A stretch of 64,000 nt of DNA from Cellulomonas sp. URHE0023 (GTDB lineage Bacteria; Actinomycetota; Actinomycetes; Actinomycetales; Cellulomonadaceae), in contig NZ_JIAN01000006.1 in the NCBI RefSeq assembly GCF_000688475.1, positions 1 through 64,000 on the forward strand, given 5' to 3'. This document shows, piece after piece, positions 52,988 to 63,415 of this stretch. The notes beneath the pieces were generated by a model, which searched no databases, was not told the origin of the DNA, and worked only from the letters and a program-made list of their open reading frames with translations. The position numbers and the translations under genes were made by a program. Every line of letters begins with the position of its first letter. The stretch's first letter is position 1.

Positions 52988-54364
52988 ATGGACCTGTTCG
53001 ATGCGGTGACGTCGACGACTGCGGGACTCCCGTCGGTCGGCGACGGCGCGCCGCTCGCGGTGCGCATGCGGCCGCGCTCCCTCGAGGAGGTCGCGGGGCA
53101 GGAGCACCTGCTCGTCGGGGGCTCGCCGCTGCGCAGGCTCGTGGAGCCGTCGAACGACGCGGCCCGCCGGGCGGCGCCGACCTCGGTGGTCCTGTGGGGA
53201 CCGCCGGGAACCGGGAAGACGACGCTCGCGTACCTGATCGCGGCGACCTCGGGCCGACGGTTCGTCGAGCTGTCCGCGGTGACGGCGGGCGTCAAGGACG
53301 TCCGGGCAGTGATCGAGGACGCACGACGACGCCTGGCCACGGGTGGGACCGAGACCGTCCTGTTCATCGACGAGGTCCACCGGTTCACCAAGGCGCAGCA
53401 GGACGCCCTGCTGCCGAGCGTCGAGAACCGCTGGGTGACGCTGGTGGCCGCGACGACGGAGAACCCGTCGTTCTCCGTCAACTCGCCTCTGCTGTCTCGT
53501 TCGTTGCTCCTGACGCTCCAGCCGCTCGGCACCGACGACGTCCGACGGCTCGTGCGCCGTGCCGTCGCGGACGAGCGCGGTCTGGCGGGTGCGGTCGCGC
53601 TCGACCCCGACGCCGAGGACCACCTGCTCCGCCTGTCGGGCGGCGATGCCCGCAAGGCGCTGACCATCCTCGAGGCGGCGGCCGGTGCGGCGCTCTCCGA
53701 GGACGACGCGGTCGAGCCGGTGCTCGTCGACCTCGCGACCATGGAGCGCGCGATCGACGTGGCCGCTGTGCGCTACGACCGTGACGGCGACCAGCACTAC
53801 GACGTGATCAGCGCGTTCATCAAGTCGATGCGCGGCTCCGACGTCGACGCGTCCTTGCACTACCTGGCCCGGATGATCGCCGCGGGGGAGGACCCCCGGT
53901 TCATCGCGCGGCGCATCGTGATCGCGGCCGCCGAGGACGTCGGGATGGCCGACCCGAGCGCGCTCCAGACGGCGGTCGCGGCCGCGCAGGCCGTCGCCCT
54001 GATCGGCATGCCGGAGGCTCGGATCATCCTTGCGGAGGCCGTGGTGCACCTGGCCACGGCACCGAAGTCCAACGCGGCGTACGTGGGGATCGACCGGGCG
54101 CTGGCCGACGTGCGGGCGGGCCGGATCGGCTCGGTACCGGCACATCTGCGCGACGCGCACTACCCGGGTGCCCGGGACCTCGGGCACGGGACGGCATATG
54201 TGTACGCGCACGACGAACCGCACGGCGTGGCTGCGCAGCAGTACCTGCCCGACGAGCTGACCGGTACCCGCTACTACCAGCCGACCGATCGCGGCTACGA
54301 GAGGTCGGTCACCGAACGCCTTGACCGGATCCGCGCGATCCTCGACGACCAGGGCCGTCCGTAG
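52988..54364 (+). CDS. rarA: Replication-associated recombination protein A
   Basis: 458 residues from the ATG at 52988. AAA+ ATPase with Walker [10 protein letters not shown] (71-79), Walker [10 protein letters not shown], sensor 1 ATTENPSF and arginine finger region [10 protein letters not shown], then the MgsA/WHIP helical tetramerisation part ([38 protein letters not shown]). Acts on stalled replication forks. Divergent from the MMPL gene; rpsD follows after 250 bases. Confidence 0.95.
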   Translation: MDLFDAVTSTTAGLPSVGDGAPLAVRMRPRSLEEVAGQEHLLVGGSPLRRLVEPSNDAARRAAPTSVVLWGPPGTGKTTLAYLIAATSGRRFVELSAVTAGVKDVRAVIEDARRRLATGGTETVLFIDEVHRFTKAQQDALLPSVENRWVTLVAATTENPSFSVNSPLLSRSLLLTLQPLGTDDVRRLVRRAVADERGLAGAVALDPDAEDHLLRLSGGDARKALTILEAAAGAALSEDDAVEPVLVDLATMERAIDVAAVRYDRDGDQHYDVISAFIKSMRGSDVDASLHYLARMIAAGEDPRFIARRIVIAAAEDVGMADPSALQTAVAAAQAVALIGMPEARIILAEAVVHLATAPKSNAAYVGIDRALADVRAGRIGSVPAHLRDAHYPGARDLGHGTAYVYAHDEPHGVAAQQYLPDELTGTRYYQPTDRGYERSVTERLDRIRAILDDQGRP

Positions 54365-54403
54365 GCCCGTGCGGGGCGCGGAGGACAGGCCGTTGCGGCG
54401 GAA

Positions 54404-54434
54404 TTGGGGGATCGAGTCCGCCGCAGGGTAGAGT
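54404..54434 (+). promoter_or_regulatory. Candidate promoter of rpsD
   Basis: TTGGGG (54404-54409) and TAGAGT (54429-54434), 19-base spacer. It would leave a 5' leader of about 170 bases before rpsD, long enough for S4 autoregulation, but no known S4-leader fold is recognised. Confidence 0.4.
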
Positions 54435-54612
54435 GGTGCGGTCGTCCGAGGAGTGGGTGTGCAGCTGTGGCTGCTCATCTGCCGTCCGGACGGCCACCTG
54501 GGGCCCTAGCCGCGCTGCTCGCACCATCTGCAGCGCATCCATGGTCGGTCCCACGCCCGCCGGAACATCTCCGCATCCGGGTGTGACGTCTACAACGACA
54601 GGAAGTATCTCT

Positions 54613-55239
54613 GTGAGCAGTGTGACCCGTTCGCGCCGCCAGGTTCGCCTGAGCCGCGCACTCGGCCTGGCCCTGACGCCCAAGGCCGTCAAGCACTTCG
54701 AGAAGCGCCCCTACCCGCCCGGTGAGCACGGCCGCGCCCGTCGTCGCACCGAGTCGGACTACGCGGTCCGTCTGCGCGAGAAGCAGCGTCTGCGTGCGCA
54801 GTACGCGCTCCGCGAGAAGCAGATGGCCCGTGCGTACGAGGACGCCCGCAAGGCCCCGGGCCTGACCGGTGAGGCGCTCGTCGAGAACCTCGAGACCCGC
54901 CTGGACGCACTCGTCCTGCGCTCGGGCTTCGCCCGCACGATCCTCCAGGCCCGCCAGGTCGTCGTGCACCGCCACATCCTGGTCGACGGCAAGATCGTGG
55001 ACCGCCCCTCCTTCCGCGTGAAGCCGGGTCAGACGCTGCAGGTCAAGCCGAAGAGCCAGGCCACCGTGCCGTTCCAGGTCGCGGCCGCCGGTGCGCACCG
55101 CGACGTCCTGCCGGCCGTCCCGGGCTACATCGACGTGCAGCTGGAGAAGCTCAGCTCGGTGCTGGTTCGCCACCCGAAGCGCGCCGAGGTCCCCGTGACC
55201 TGCGAGGTCCAGCTGGTCGTCGAGTACTACGCCCGCTGA
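54613..55239 (+). CDS. rpsD: 30S ribosomal protein S4
   Basis: 208 residues; GTG behind ACAGGAAG. Starts SSVTRSRRQVRLSRALG and lacks the zinc-binding Cys set of some S4 proteins, then FEKRPYPPGEHGRAR, S4 RNA-binding domain (LETRLDALVLRSGFARTI...QARQVVVHRHILVDGK) and the usual end VEYYAR. Nucleates 16S assembly. Here it lies apart from the rpsM-rpsK-rpoA cluster where many bacteria keep it. Confidence 0.96.
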   Translation: MSSVTRSRRQVRLSRALGLALTPKAVKHFEKRPYPPGEHGRARRRTESDYAVRLREKQRLRAQYALREKQMARAYEDARKAPGLTGEALVENLETRLDALVLRSGFARTILQARQVVVHRHILVDGKIVDRPSFRVKPGQTLQVKPKSQATVPFQVAAAGAHRDVLPAVPGYIDVQLEKLSSVLVRHPKRAEVPVTCEVQLVVEYYAR

Positions 55240-55252
55240 CCCACCGCTCCAA

Positions 55253-55295
55253 CACGAACGCCCCGCTGCGCCTGCGCGCACGCGGGGCGTTCGTG
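55253..55295 (+). terminator. Terminator after rpsD
   Basis: CACGAACGCCCCG (55253-55265) pairs with CGGGGCGTTCGTG (55283-55295), with further pairing inside. Confidence 0.85.
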
Positions 55296-55347
55296 CGCGG
55301 GTAGGGTTTCCGCGGGGTCGACGGGTCCCAGAACCGGGAGGCAGGAC

Positions 55348-55716
55348 ATGTCGGGTGGGGACATCGCGGGAGTGCTCGCAGCAGCAGCGTTCCTGGTGCT
55401 CGTGGGCTTCCTCGGGGTGCCGTTGATCAAGCTCGGGCGGACGTTCGATGCGGCGACGGCGTCGGTCAAGGAGATCACCGACCACACGATCCCCGTCCTC
55501 GACGAGACGGCCACGCTGGTGGCGTCCTCCAACACCCAGCTGGAGAACATCGACACCGTGACCACGGCGGCCGCCCAGGTCTCCGAGAACGTGTCGGCGC
55601 TGACCGCGCTGTTCGCCGCGACCGTGGGATCGCCGATGATCAAGGTCGCGGCGTTCTCGTACGGTGTCCGTCGGGCCCTGAGCGGCCTCGGCGCGAGCGC
55701 GCGCAAGAGCCGCTGA
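55348..55716 (+). CDS. DUF948-domain membrane protein
   Basis: 122 residues; ATG behind GGGAGG. One N-terminal membrane helix (5-27), then a long helix with heptads (FDAATASVKEITDHTIPVLD, TQLENIDTVTTAAAQVSENV) as in DUF948, and a basic end. Resembles the dimeric anchor proteins of stress or envelope complexes; function unknown. The DUF948-DUF6167-alaS order is typical of actinobacteria. TGATG overlap with the next gene. Confidence 0.88.
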   Translation: MSGGDIAGVLAAAAFLVLVGFLGVPLIKLGRTFDAATASVKEITDHTIPVLDETATLVASSNTQLENIDTVTTAAAQVSENVSALTALFAATVGSPMIKVAAFSYGVRRALSGLGASARKSR

Positions 55717-56078
55717 TGCGACGCCTGGTCTGGATCGGCGTCGGCGTCGTCGCCACGGTCGTCGTCATCCGCAAGGGGCGCGCAGTCCTCGACGCCTACG
55801 TGCCCGCCGGAGCGACCGACGCCGTGAGCAGCGCCGCCCGGTTCGGGTCCGCGCTGCGGACCGCACGCAGCGAGTTCGCCGCCGGGATGTCTGAGCGGGA
55901 GCAGCAGCTGCGGCACGACCTCGTCGGCGACGTCGACCTCGACACGCTTCGCGCCGAGCGACCCGAGCGTGTCGCGGACCTGAAGCGCACGTGGTCGTCG
56001 CAGAAGCCCCCGCGTGACCCGGCCGACTACGGCCCGACGGAAGACCCGGACGACGACGACGGTTACACCTTCTTCTGA
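55716..56078 (+). CDS. DUF6167-family small membrane protein
   Basis: 120 residues, start codon shares a base with the stop of the DUF948 gene. One N-terminal membrane helix (4-20), a helical region (SSAARFGSALRTARSEFAAG) and an acidic, Pro/Asp-rich tail ending in YTFF. Probably works with the DUF948 protein. Family name is from memory. Confidence 0.75.
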   Translation: MRRLVWIGVGVVATVVVIRKGRAVLDAYVPAGATDAVSSAARFGSALRTARSEFAAGMSEREQQLRHDLVGDVDLDTLRAERPERVADLKRTWSSQKPPRDPADYGPTEDPDDDDGYTFF

Positions 56079-56159
56079 CCCGCGCGGGACACTGGGCTGG
56101 AACGTGCCCGGCGCGACCCGTCGGGATCGACCCGAACCACCACCGAGAGATGGACCACG

Positions 56160-58850
56160 ATGCGCACCGCCGAGATCCGCCAGCGTTGGCTCGACTACTT
56201 CGAGGGCCGCGGCCACACGGTCGTGCCGTCGGCCCCGCTGATCTCGCCGGACCCCTCGACCCTGTTCGTGATCGCCGGGATGGTGCCGTTCATCCCGTAC
56301 ATGCTCGGTGAGCAGACCGCGCCGTGGCCCCGCGCGACGAGCGTGCAGAAGTGCGTGCGCACCCTCGACATCGAGGAGGTCGGCAAGACCACGCGGCACG
56401 GCACGTTCTTCCAGATGAACGGCAACTTCTCGTTCGGCGACTACTTCAAGGAAGGCGCGATCACCTACGCCTGGGAGCTGGTCACGGGCTCGCCCGAGAA
56501 CGGCGGCTACGGCTTCGACCCGGACTCGATCTGGGTGACGGTCTTCCACGACGACGACGAGGCGGCGTCGCTCTGGAAGCAGATCGCAGGGCTGCCCGAC
56601 GAGCGGATCCAGCGACGTGGCTGGAAGGACAACTACTGGTCGACGGGTGCGCGCGGCCCGGCGGGTCCTTGCTCGGAGATCTACGTCGACCGAGGCCCGG
56701 AGTTCGGGGCGGAGGGCGGCCCGGTCGTCGACGAGGACCGCTACCTCGAGATCTGGAACCTCGTGTTCATGCAGTACGAGCGCGGTGACGGGGGCGGCAA
56801 GGAGGACTTCCCCATCCTCGGCGAGCTGAAGCAGAAGAACATCGACACCGGCATGGGCCTCGAGCGCGTCGCCTACCTCCTGCAGGGCGTCGACAACATG
56901 TACGAGATCGACGAGGTGTTCCCGGTCATCAAGGGTGCCCAGGAGCTCTCCGGCAAGCGGTACGGGGCGGTGCACGAGGACGACGTCCGGATGCGCGTCG
57001 TCGCCGACCACGTCCGCAGCGGACTCATGCTCATGGGCGACGGCGTCACGCCGTCGAACGAGGGCCGCGGGTACGTCCTGCGACGGCTGCTGCGTCGCTC
57101 GATCCGTGCCATGCGGCTGCTGGGCGTCGAGGACCTCGCGCTGCCGACGCTGCTGCCGCTGAGCCGTGACGCGATGAGCCCGTCGTACCCCGAGCTGGCC
57201 ACGAACTTCGACCGCATCAGCCAGGTGGCGTACGCGGAGGAGGAGACGTTCCGGCGAACGCTCGCGGCGGGGACGACGATCCTCGACACGGCTGTGCAGA
57301 GCGTCAAGAAGAACGCGCTCCCCGCACTGTCCGGCCCGCAGGCGTTCCAGCTGCACGACACGTACGGCTTCCCGATCGACCTGACGCTGGAGATGGCCGC
57401 CGAGCAGGGCGTGGCCGTCGACGAGACCGCGTTCCGTTCCCTCATGAACGAGCAGCGCGACCGGGCACGCGCGGACGCGCTCGCCAAGCGTGCGGGTCGG
57501 GCGGACACCGCCGCCTACCAGGAGCTGCACGGCACGCTGAGCAGCGAGAACGCCAAGCCGGTGCGCTTCATCGGGTACACGGACTCGACCGCACGGTCCC
57601 GCGTCGTGGGCCTCCTGGTCGACGGCGTTCCCGCACCCGCAGCGACCGCTCCGGCGGACGTCGAGGTCGTCCTGGACGTCACACCGTTCTACGCGGAGTC
57701 GGGCGGTCAGCTGGCGGACACGGGCGTCATCGTCCTCGACAGCGGTGCGCGTATCGAGGTGGACGACGTGCAGGCTCCGGTCAAGGGTCTCTCGGTGCAC
57801 CACGGTCGGCTGGTCGACGGCACCGTGACGTTCGGTGACCCGGGGACCGCGACCATCGACCTGGACCGTCGGCGTGCCATCTCGCGTGCGCACTCGGCGA
57901 CGCACATGGTGCACAAGGCCTTGCGCGAGTCCCTCGGCGACACCGCGACGCAGGCCGGCTCTGAGAACGCACCCAGCCGCATCCGGTTCGACTTCCGGTC
58001 CGGGTCCGCGGTTCCCGCGGGCGCACTCGCGGAGATCGAGGAGCGCGTGAACACGCGCCTGCAGGACGACCTCGACGTGACCGAGCAGACGATGCCGATC
58101 GCGGAGGCACGCGCGCTCGGTGCGATGGCCCTGTTCGGCGAGAAGTACGGCAACGAGGTCCGCGTGGTGTCGATCGGCGGTGACTGGTCGCGAGAGCTGT
58201 GCGCGGGTACGCACGTCAAGCGGTCCGGCGAGCTCGGTCTGGTCACGTTGCTCGGCGAGGCCTCGATCGGGTCGGGCGTCCGGCGCGTCGACGCGCTCGT
58301 GGGGGAGGGCGCGTACGGCTACCAGGCCAAGGAGCGGGCGCTCGTCGGCCAGCTGTCCGGGCTGCTCGGTGCTCGCCCGGACGACCTGACGGACAGGGTG
58401 TCGTCTCTGCTCACCAAGCTCAAGGAGTCGGAGAAGGAGCTGTCAGCGCTCCGACAGGCCGCCCTGCTGGCAGAGGCCGGCGCCCTGGCGTCCGGGGCGC
58501 AGACCGTGGGGGAGACCCGCGTCGTCACGCACGACGCCGGCGAGGTGGCGTCGAGCGACGACCTGCGCACCCTGGTCCTGGACGTGCGCTCTCGGCTCGG
58601 TGAGTCCAGCGCATCGGTCGTCGCGGTCGGCGGGACCAGCAAGGGGCGACCCGTCGTGGTCGTCGCGACCAACGCCGCAGCGCGCGAGCGCGGCGTCCGT
58701 GCGGGTGCGCTCGTGCGTGCCGCGTCGACGATCCTCGGCGGCGGCGGCGGCGGCAAGGACGACCTGGCGCAGGGTGGCGGTACGGACGCCGGCAAGCTCG
58801 CCGACGCGCTCGCTGAGATCGCCGCGGGCGCCGGCGCAGCGCAGGGCTGA
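56160..58850 (+). CDS. alaS: Alanyl-tRNA synthetase
   Basis: 896 residues. Class II core with [19 protein letters not shown] and RGTFFQMN-like [32 protein letters not shown] helix, editing domain with [13 protein letters not shown] and [13 protein letters not shown] (zinc site), and the C-terminal DHHA1 oligomerisation domain with a Gly run ([15 protein letters not shown]). Complete. Followed by ruvX after one base. Confidence 0.97.
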   Translation: MRTAEIRQRWLDYFEGRGHTVVPSAPLISPDPSTLFVIAGMVPFIPYMLGEQTAPWPRATSVQKCVRTLDIEEVGKTTRHGTFFQMNGNFSFGDYFKEGAITYAWELVTGSPENGGYGFDPDSIWVTVFHDDDEAASLWKQIAGLPDERIQRRGWKDNYWSTGARGPAGPCSEIYVDRGPEFGAEGGPVVDEDRYLEIWNLVFMQYERGDGGGKEDFPILGELKQKNIDTGMGLERVAYLLQGVDNMYEIDEVFPVIKGAQELSGKRYGAVHEDDVRMRVVADHVRSGLMLMGDGVTPSNEGRGYVLRRLLRRSIRAMRLLGVEDLALPTLLPLSRDAMSPSYPELATNFDRISQVAYAEEETFRRTLAAGTTILDTAVQSVKKNALPALSGPQAFQLHDTYGFPIDLTLEMAAEQGVAVDETAFRSLMNEQRDRARADALAKRAGRADTAAYQELHGTLSSENAKPVRFIGYTDSTARSRVVGLLVDGVPAPAATAPADVEVVLDVTPFYAESGGQLADTGVIVLDSGARIEVDDVQAPVKGLSVHHGRLVDGTVTFGDPGTATIDLDRRRAISRAHSATHMVHKALRESLGDTATQAGSENAPSRIRFDFRSGSAVPAGALAEIEERVNTRLQDDLDVTEQTMPIAEARALGAMALFGEKYGNEVRVVSIGGDWSRELCAGTHVKRSGELGLVTLLGEASIGSGVRRVDALVGEGAYGYQAKERALVGQLSGLLGARPDDLTDRVSSLLTKLKESEKELSALRQAALLAEAGALASGAQTVGETRVVTHDAGEVASSDDLRTLVLDVRSRLGESSASVVAVGGTSKGRPVVVVATNAAARERGVRAGALVRAASTILGGGGGGKDDLAQGGGTDAGKLADALAEIAAGAGAAQG

Positions 58851-58851
58851 C

Positions 58852-59421
58852 GTGTCAGGTCGTCGCGACACGCCCGACCCCGTCGTCCGCGGGGTTCGGC
58901 TCGCGGTCGACGTCGGATCCGTCCGCGTCGGCGTCGCCGCGAGCGACCCTGACGGTCTGATCGCCACGCCGGTAGCCACCCTCGCCCGGGACAACAGCGG
59001 CAAAGGCCGCGCACCCTCGGACATCGCGGCGCTGGTGGCAGAGGTGGGCGAGCGACGTGTGGGTGTTGTGTACGTCGGCCTCCCGCGACACATGTCCGGG
59101 TCGGAAGGTGCCGCATCGCAGGCCGCGCGCGCGTACGCTGTCCAACTGGCGCAGGCCATCTCACCGGTTCCGGTGCGGATGGTCGACGAGCGGATGAGCA
59201 CGGTGTCCGCGCATCAGGCGCTACATGCGTCCGGCCGATCCGGACGCAGCCACCGGCAGGTTGTCGACCAGGCGGCCGCGGTGGTGATCTTGCAGTCCGC
59301 GTTGGACACGGAGAGTGCAACGGGGCGACGTCCCGGAGAACGGGTCGTCGTCGATCCAGTTCAGCACCCTCCGGTGGCGCGCGGGGGGGCTGCGGGCGAC
59401 GCACAGACGACGGTGGAGTGA
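58852..59421 (+). CDS. ruvX: RuvX/YqgF RNase H-fold nuclease
   Basis: 189 residues; GTG one base past the alaS stop. Catalytic Asp20 in LAVDVGSVRVGVAASDPDG, VVYVGLPRHMSGSEG, and RMVDERMSTVSAHQAL with the second acid pair; VDQAAAVVILQSAL carries the third. The C-terminal 35 residues are extra and disordered. Implicated in 16S rRNA 5' end trimming and in junction resolution. Standard alaS-ruvX-mltG-aroE order. Confidence 0.93.
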   Translation: MSGRRDTPDPVVRGVRLAVDVGSVRVGVAASDPDGLIATPVATLARDNSGKGRAPSDIAALVAEVGERRVGVVYVGLPRHMSGSEGAASQAARAYAVQLAQAISPVPVRMVDERMSTVSAHQALHASGRSGRSHRQVVDQAAAVVILQSALDTESATGRRPGERVVVDPVQHPPVARGGAAGDAQTTVE

Positions 59422-59428
59422 CGCGCAC

Positions 59429-60628
59429 GTGAGCAATCAGACCGAGTGGTGGGCCCCAGTGGAGCGAGGTGAGGACGTGGCGACCGATCTGTTCGGCGGT
59501 GACCCGCGCGGCAACGCCCCGGACCCTCGACGTTCGTCTCGTTCTCGTGGACGCGCCAAGGAGCAGCGTGAGCGCAAGCGCCGCCGCCGCCGCTCCATCG
59601 GTGTTCTGGCGGTCGCACTGGTCATGGTGCTCGGTGCGGCGTACGTCGTCGTCGAGCTCATGGGCGGCTTCTTCAACGGCGGGTCCGCAACCGCGGGCAG
59701 CGTCGAGGACTACCCGGGCCCGGGCCACGGCAACGTGACCGTGACCGTCAAGCCCGGTGACACCGGCGCCCAGATGGCGGCCACGCTCGTCGAGGCCGGG
59801 GTCGTGGGAAGCAGCAAGGCGTTCAACAAGGCGTTCGCGGCCAACCCTGCTGGCGCATCGATCCAGCCGGGCACGTACAGCATGCTGCTCGAGATGAAGG
59901 CGTCGGACGCGATCGTCGCGCTGCTCGACCCGGCCAGCCGTGTGTCGTTCAAGGTCACCATCCCCGAAGGCCTCAACCAGGCGCAGACGCTCGCGAAGAT
60001 CTCCGAGAAGACGCTGATCCCGGTCGACCAGCTGACCGCGGCGATCGCGGACCCCGCGTCGATCGGTCTTCCGGCCGAGGCTGGCGGCAACGTCGAGGGT
60101 TGGCTCTTCCCGGCGACGTACGACGTGGAGCCCGGCTCGACGGCGGCGAGCGTGCTCAGCCAGATGACGGCGCAGACGATCAAGCAGCTCCAGGACAAGG
60201 GCGTGCCGCAAGACCAGTGGGAGACCGTCCTGACCAAGGCCTCGATCGTGGAGCGTGAGGCCAGACTCGACGAGGACAGGTACAAGGTCGCCCGCGGTAT
60301 CGAGAACCGTCTCGAGCGCGGTCTGCGCTTGCAGATCGACTCCACGACCGCCTACGGACTCGGCGTCACGCGTGCTCCGACACCGGCCGAGAACAACGAC
60401 CCCGGCAACGCGTACAGCACGTACACGCACGTCGGCCTGCCGCCCGGTCCGATCTCCTCGCCGGGTGCGGTGTCGATCGACGCGGTCATGCATCCCGCCG
60501 AGGGGCCGTGGATCTTCTGGGTGACGGTCAACCCCGTCACCGGCGAGACGCTGTTCACCGACTCGTCGGAGGAGCAGAACGCCAACATCCAGAAGCTCCG
60601 CGACTGGAACGCGGCGAACGGCAAGTGA
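59429..60628 (+). CDS. mltG: Endolytic transglycosylase MltG
   Basis: 399 residues from the GTG at 59429. A basic cytosolic part (RSRGRAKEQRERKRRRRR), one membrane helix (about 54-76), a LysM-like subdomain (VTVKPGDTGAQMAATLVEAG) and the YceG domain with catalytic Glu275 in ASIVEREA, followed by LQIDSTTAYGLG and PGPISSPGAVSIDA. Cuts nascent glycan strands to set their length. GTGA overlap with aroE. Confidence 0.95.
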   Translation: MSNQTEWWAPVERGEDVATDLFGGDPRGNAPDPRRSSRSRGRAKEQRERKRRRRRSIGVLAVALVMVLGAAYVVVELMGGFFNGGSATAGSVEDYPGPGHGNVTVTVKPGDTGAQMAATLVEAGVVGSSKAFNKAFAANPAGASIQPGTYSMLLEMKASDAIVALLDPASRVSFKVTIPEGLNQAQTLAKISEKTLIPVDQLTAAIADPASIGLPAEAGGNVEGWLFPATYDVEPGSTAASVLSQMTAQTIKQLQDKGVPQDQWETVLTKASIVEREARLDEDRYKVARGIENRLERGLRLQIDSTTAYGLGVTRAPTPAENNDPGNAYSTYTHVGLPPGPISSPGAVSIDAVMHPAEGPWIFWVTVNPVTGETLFTDSSEEQNANIQKLRDWNAANGK

Positions 60629-61470
60629 CGGCCGCCGCTCCGCGGCGAGCGGCAGTCCTGGGACACCCGGTCGCGCACTCGTTGTCGCCGACCCTGCACC
60701 GCGCTGCGTACGAGGCGCTCGGGCTCGGCGACTGGCAGTACGACGCGTTCGACGTGACCGAGGAGGACCTGCCGGGCTTCCTCGCGGGCCTGGACGGCAC
60801 GTGGGCCGGGTTGAGCCTGACCATGCCGCTCAAGCAGACCGTCATACCGCTGCTCGACCACATCGAGCCGTTGGCGCAGGTGGTGGGCGCCGTCAACACC
60901 GTCCTGCTCCAGGGCAGCGGAGCGTCGAGGGTGCTGGTGGGGGCGAACACGGACGTGCACGGCCTGGTGCAGGCGCTCGGTGAGGGCCTGCGCGGCGCAC
61001 CGGTCACGAGCGCCGCGGTCGTCGGTGCGGGTGCGACGGCCTCCTCCACACTCGCTGCCCTGGCGCAGCTGGGGTGCGTGTCACCGGTCGTGTACGTCCG
61101 GGCGATGTCCCGTGCCGGAGGGCTCATGCGTGCCGCGCACCGGATGGGTGTGACGCCCCAGTTCCGGACGCTCGAGGACGCGGCGACCGAGATCGGTCGA
61201 GCGGATGCGGTGGTCTCGACCCTTCCGCCCCACGCGGCGGACGCACTGGCCGCGGCGTTCACGGGACCCGCCAGCGGTGTGCTGCTCGACGTCGCCTACG
61301 ACCCGCGCCCCACCGCCCTGTCGACGGCCTGGGCGCGAGCCGGCGGGGGAGTCGTCGGTGGCGAGCGGATGCTGCTGCACCAGGCCGCCGAGCAGGTCCG
61401 GTTGATGACCGGCCACCCCGGGCCGGTCGACGCGATGGCCGCCGGGCTCGAGACGCAGCTGTCGCGCTGA
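60625..61470 (+). CDS. aroE: Shikimate dehydrogenase
   Basis: 281 residues; GTG overlaps mltG stop. Substrate site: HSLSPTLHR, Lys70 (TMPLKQTV), Asn91 (GAVNTV) and Asp110 (NTDVHG). Nucleotide site VVGAGATASSTLAAL deviates from the usual GAGGA(S/A) by lacking one Gly, which is seen in some actinobacterial forms. Reduces 3-dehydroshikimate with NADPH; feeds chorismate used by pabB. Confidence 0.92.
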   Translation: MTAAAPRRAAVLGHPVAHSLSPTLHRAAYEALGLGDWQYDAFDVTEEDLPGFLAGLDGTWAGLSLTMPLKQTVIPLLDHIEPLAQVVGAVNTVLLQGSGASRVLVGANTDVHGLVQALGEGLRGAPVTSAAVVGAGATASSTLAALAQLGCVSPVVYVRAMSRAGGLMRAAHRMGVTPQFRTLEDAATEIGRADAVVSTLPPHAADALAAAFTGPASGVLLDVAYDPRPTALSTAWARAGGGVVGGERMLLHQAAEQVRLMTGHPGPVDAMAAGLETQLSR

Positions 61471-61589
61471 GCCTCGCGGCTCCGTCGGAGATTTCGGTCA
61501 GTTCTCCTCACGGTGACGGGTGGCCGTGCCGATGTTCCCAAGAGGTCCTGCTACCAACCACGGCGGCAGGCTGACGGGGAGGTACGCGC

Positions 61590-63263
61590 GTGAGGCAGCT
61601 CGGGGAGATCCTGCTCGACGAAGGGCTCGTGACCGAGGCACAGCTTCTCGCCGCGCTGGACGAGACCATGGCGCGCGGCTCGTCGCTCGGGCGCACGCTC
61701 GTGGAGCTCGGCGTGCTCACCGAGGGCCAGCTGGTGAAGGCCCTGGCCGCACAGGTCGGGATGCAGTTCGTCGACCTCGACGAGTACCCCGTCGACAGGG
61801 CGGCGACCTCACTGGTACCGAGCGCCCTGTGCCGGCGGTACACGGTGCTCCCGGTCGGGTTCGAGGGCAACTCGCTGCTCCTGGCGACGTCGGACCCTGG
61901 CAACGTCATGGCCGTGGACGACGTGCGGACGATCTCCGGACGCCCCGTGATCGCGGTCATCTCGACGCACGACAACCTGTTGCGTGCCATCGACCGGTTC
62001 TGCCGAGCCGACGACGAGATGGAAGGCCTGTCGCAGGCCTTCGAGGACGAGGTCCCGAACACCGACACGGATCTGTCCCGCATGGGGGACGTCGTCGACG
62101 ACGACGCGCCGATCGTGCGGTTCGTGAACCTCCTGGTGACCCAGGCGATCACCGACCGCGCGTCCGACATCCACATCGAGCCCACCGAGCACGACTTGCG
62201 CGTCCGGTACCGGATCGACGGTGTGCTGCACGAGACGCAGAGGTCTCCCAAGCAGATCCAGAGCGGTGTCATCAGCCGCGTGAAGATCATGAGCGACATC
62301 GACATCGCCGAGCGGCGCAAGCCGCAGGACGGCCGCATGTCCGTCGTGCACAACGGCCGCAAGATCGACCTCCGTGTGGCGACGCTGCCGACGGTCTGGG
62401 GCGAAAAGATCGTCATGCGAATCCTCGACAACTCCACGGCGAGCCTGGACCTGCGTGACCTCTCGTTCCTGGAGGAGAACTACGCGACGTACCACGAGGC
62501 CTACACCAAGCCCTACGGGATGATCCTCGTGACCGGACCCACCGGTTCGGGAAAGTCGACGACCCTCTACGCGACGCTCAACGCCGTCTCGCGGCCGGAG
62601 ATCAACGTCATCACTGTCGAGGACCCGGTCGAGTACCGGCTGGCGGGCATCAACCAGGTCCAGGTCAACCCGAAGGCCGGCCTGACGTTCGCGGGGGCGC
62701 TCCGCTCGATCCTGCGGTCCGACCCCGACGTCGTCCTGCTCGGTGAGATCCGCGACCACGAGACCGCGCAGATCGCTGTCGAGGCGGCCTTGACCGGTCA
62801 CCTCGTCCTGTCGACGCTGCACACCAACGACGCCCCCTCGGCGATCACGCGTCTCACGGAGATGGGCATCGAGCCATTCCTCGTCGGGTCGGCGCTCGAC
62901 GCCGTGGTCGCCCAGCGGCTCGCGCGCAAGCTCTGCGGCAACTGCAAGGAGCCGTACACGCCGTCCCCCGAGGAGATGCGCGCGGCCCGCTTCCCGTGGG
63001 TCGACGGTGAGGCGATCCCCGAGCTGATGCGCCCGGTCGGGTGCGTGACCTGCTCGAAGACCGGCTACCGCGGTCGCATCGCGCTGCACGAGGTCATGCG
63101 GGTCACCGAGGAGATCGAACGGCACGCGGTGGCGCACTCGTCGAGCGCTGACATCGCTGCCACAGCGGTCTCGCAGGGGATGATCCCGTTGCGCTACGAC
63201 GGCTGGCACAAGGTGGCCCTGGGGCAGACCTCCATCGAGGAGATCCTGCGTGTCGTCGCGTGA
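61590..63263 (+). CDS. pilB: Type IV pilus assembly ATPase PilB (GspE family)
   Basis: 557 residues; GTG behind GGGGAGG. N-terminal MshEN/T2SSE_N domain (1-150: LGEILLDEGLVTEAQLLAAL, twice repeated pattern with LGRTLVELGVLTEGQLVKAL), then the motor: Walker A GPTGSGKST with K322, Asp box DPVEYR, Walker B LLGEIRDHETA, His box LSTLHTND, and a four-Cys zinc site (CGNC and CVTC). Drives pilin assembly. First gene of a pilus locus that runs off the window. Confidence 0.93.
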   Translation: MRQLGEILLDEGLVTEAQLLAALDETMARGSSLGRTLVELGVLTEGQLVKALAAQVGMQFVDLDEYPVDRAATSLVPSALCRRYTVLPVGFEGNSLLLATSDPGNVMAVDDVRTISGRPVIAVISTHDNLLRAIDRFCRADDEMEGLSQAFEDEVPNTDTDLSRMGDVVDDDAPIVRFVNLLVTQAITDRASDIHIEPTEHDLRVRYRIDGVLHETQRSPKQIQSGVISRVKIMSDIDIAERRKPQDGRMSVVHNGRKIDLRVATLPTVWGEKIVMRILDNSTASLDLRDLSFLEENYATYHEAYTKPYGMILVTGPTGSGKSTTLYATLNAVSRPEINVITVEDPVEYRLAGINQVQVNPKAGLTFAGALRSILRSDPDVVLLGEIRDHETAQIAVEAALTGHLVLSTLHTNDAPSAITRLTEMGIEPFLVGSALDAVVAQRLARKLCGNCKEPYTPSPEEMRAARFPWVDGEAIPELMRPVGCVTCSKTGYRGRIALHEVMRVTEEIERHAVAHSSSADIAATAVSQGMIPLRYDGWHKVALGQTSIEEILRVVA

Positions 63264-63415
63264 GGTGATTTTCCTGATCGGGCCCGTTTGTCGCTACTGA
63301 CGTGCACCGACACCTCAAGTCGGTCGCCCGCGTGACCGATGAACGGGCAGAACCAAGCGGTCGCTGTGCAGGTCCGCGTACCGATAAGCACGTCGGTCGA
63401 CTGTGGAGGAATGAC

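Noticed and set aside
55227..58214. 995-residue open frame on the minus strand
   Set aside because: Antisense to alaS and the DUF948/DUF6167 genes; no domain is visible.
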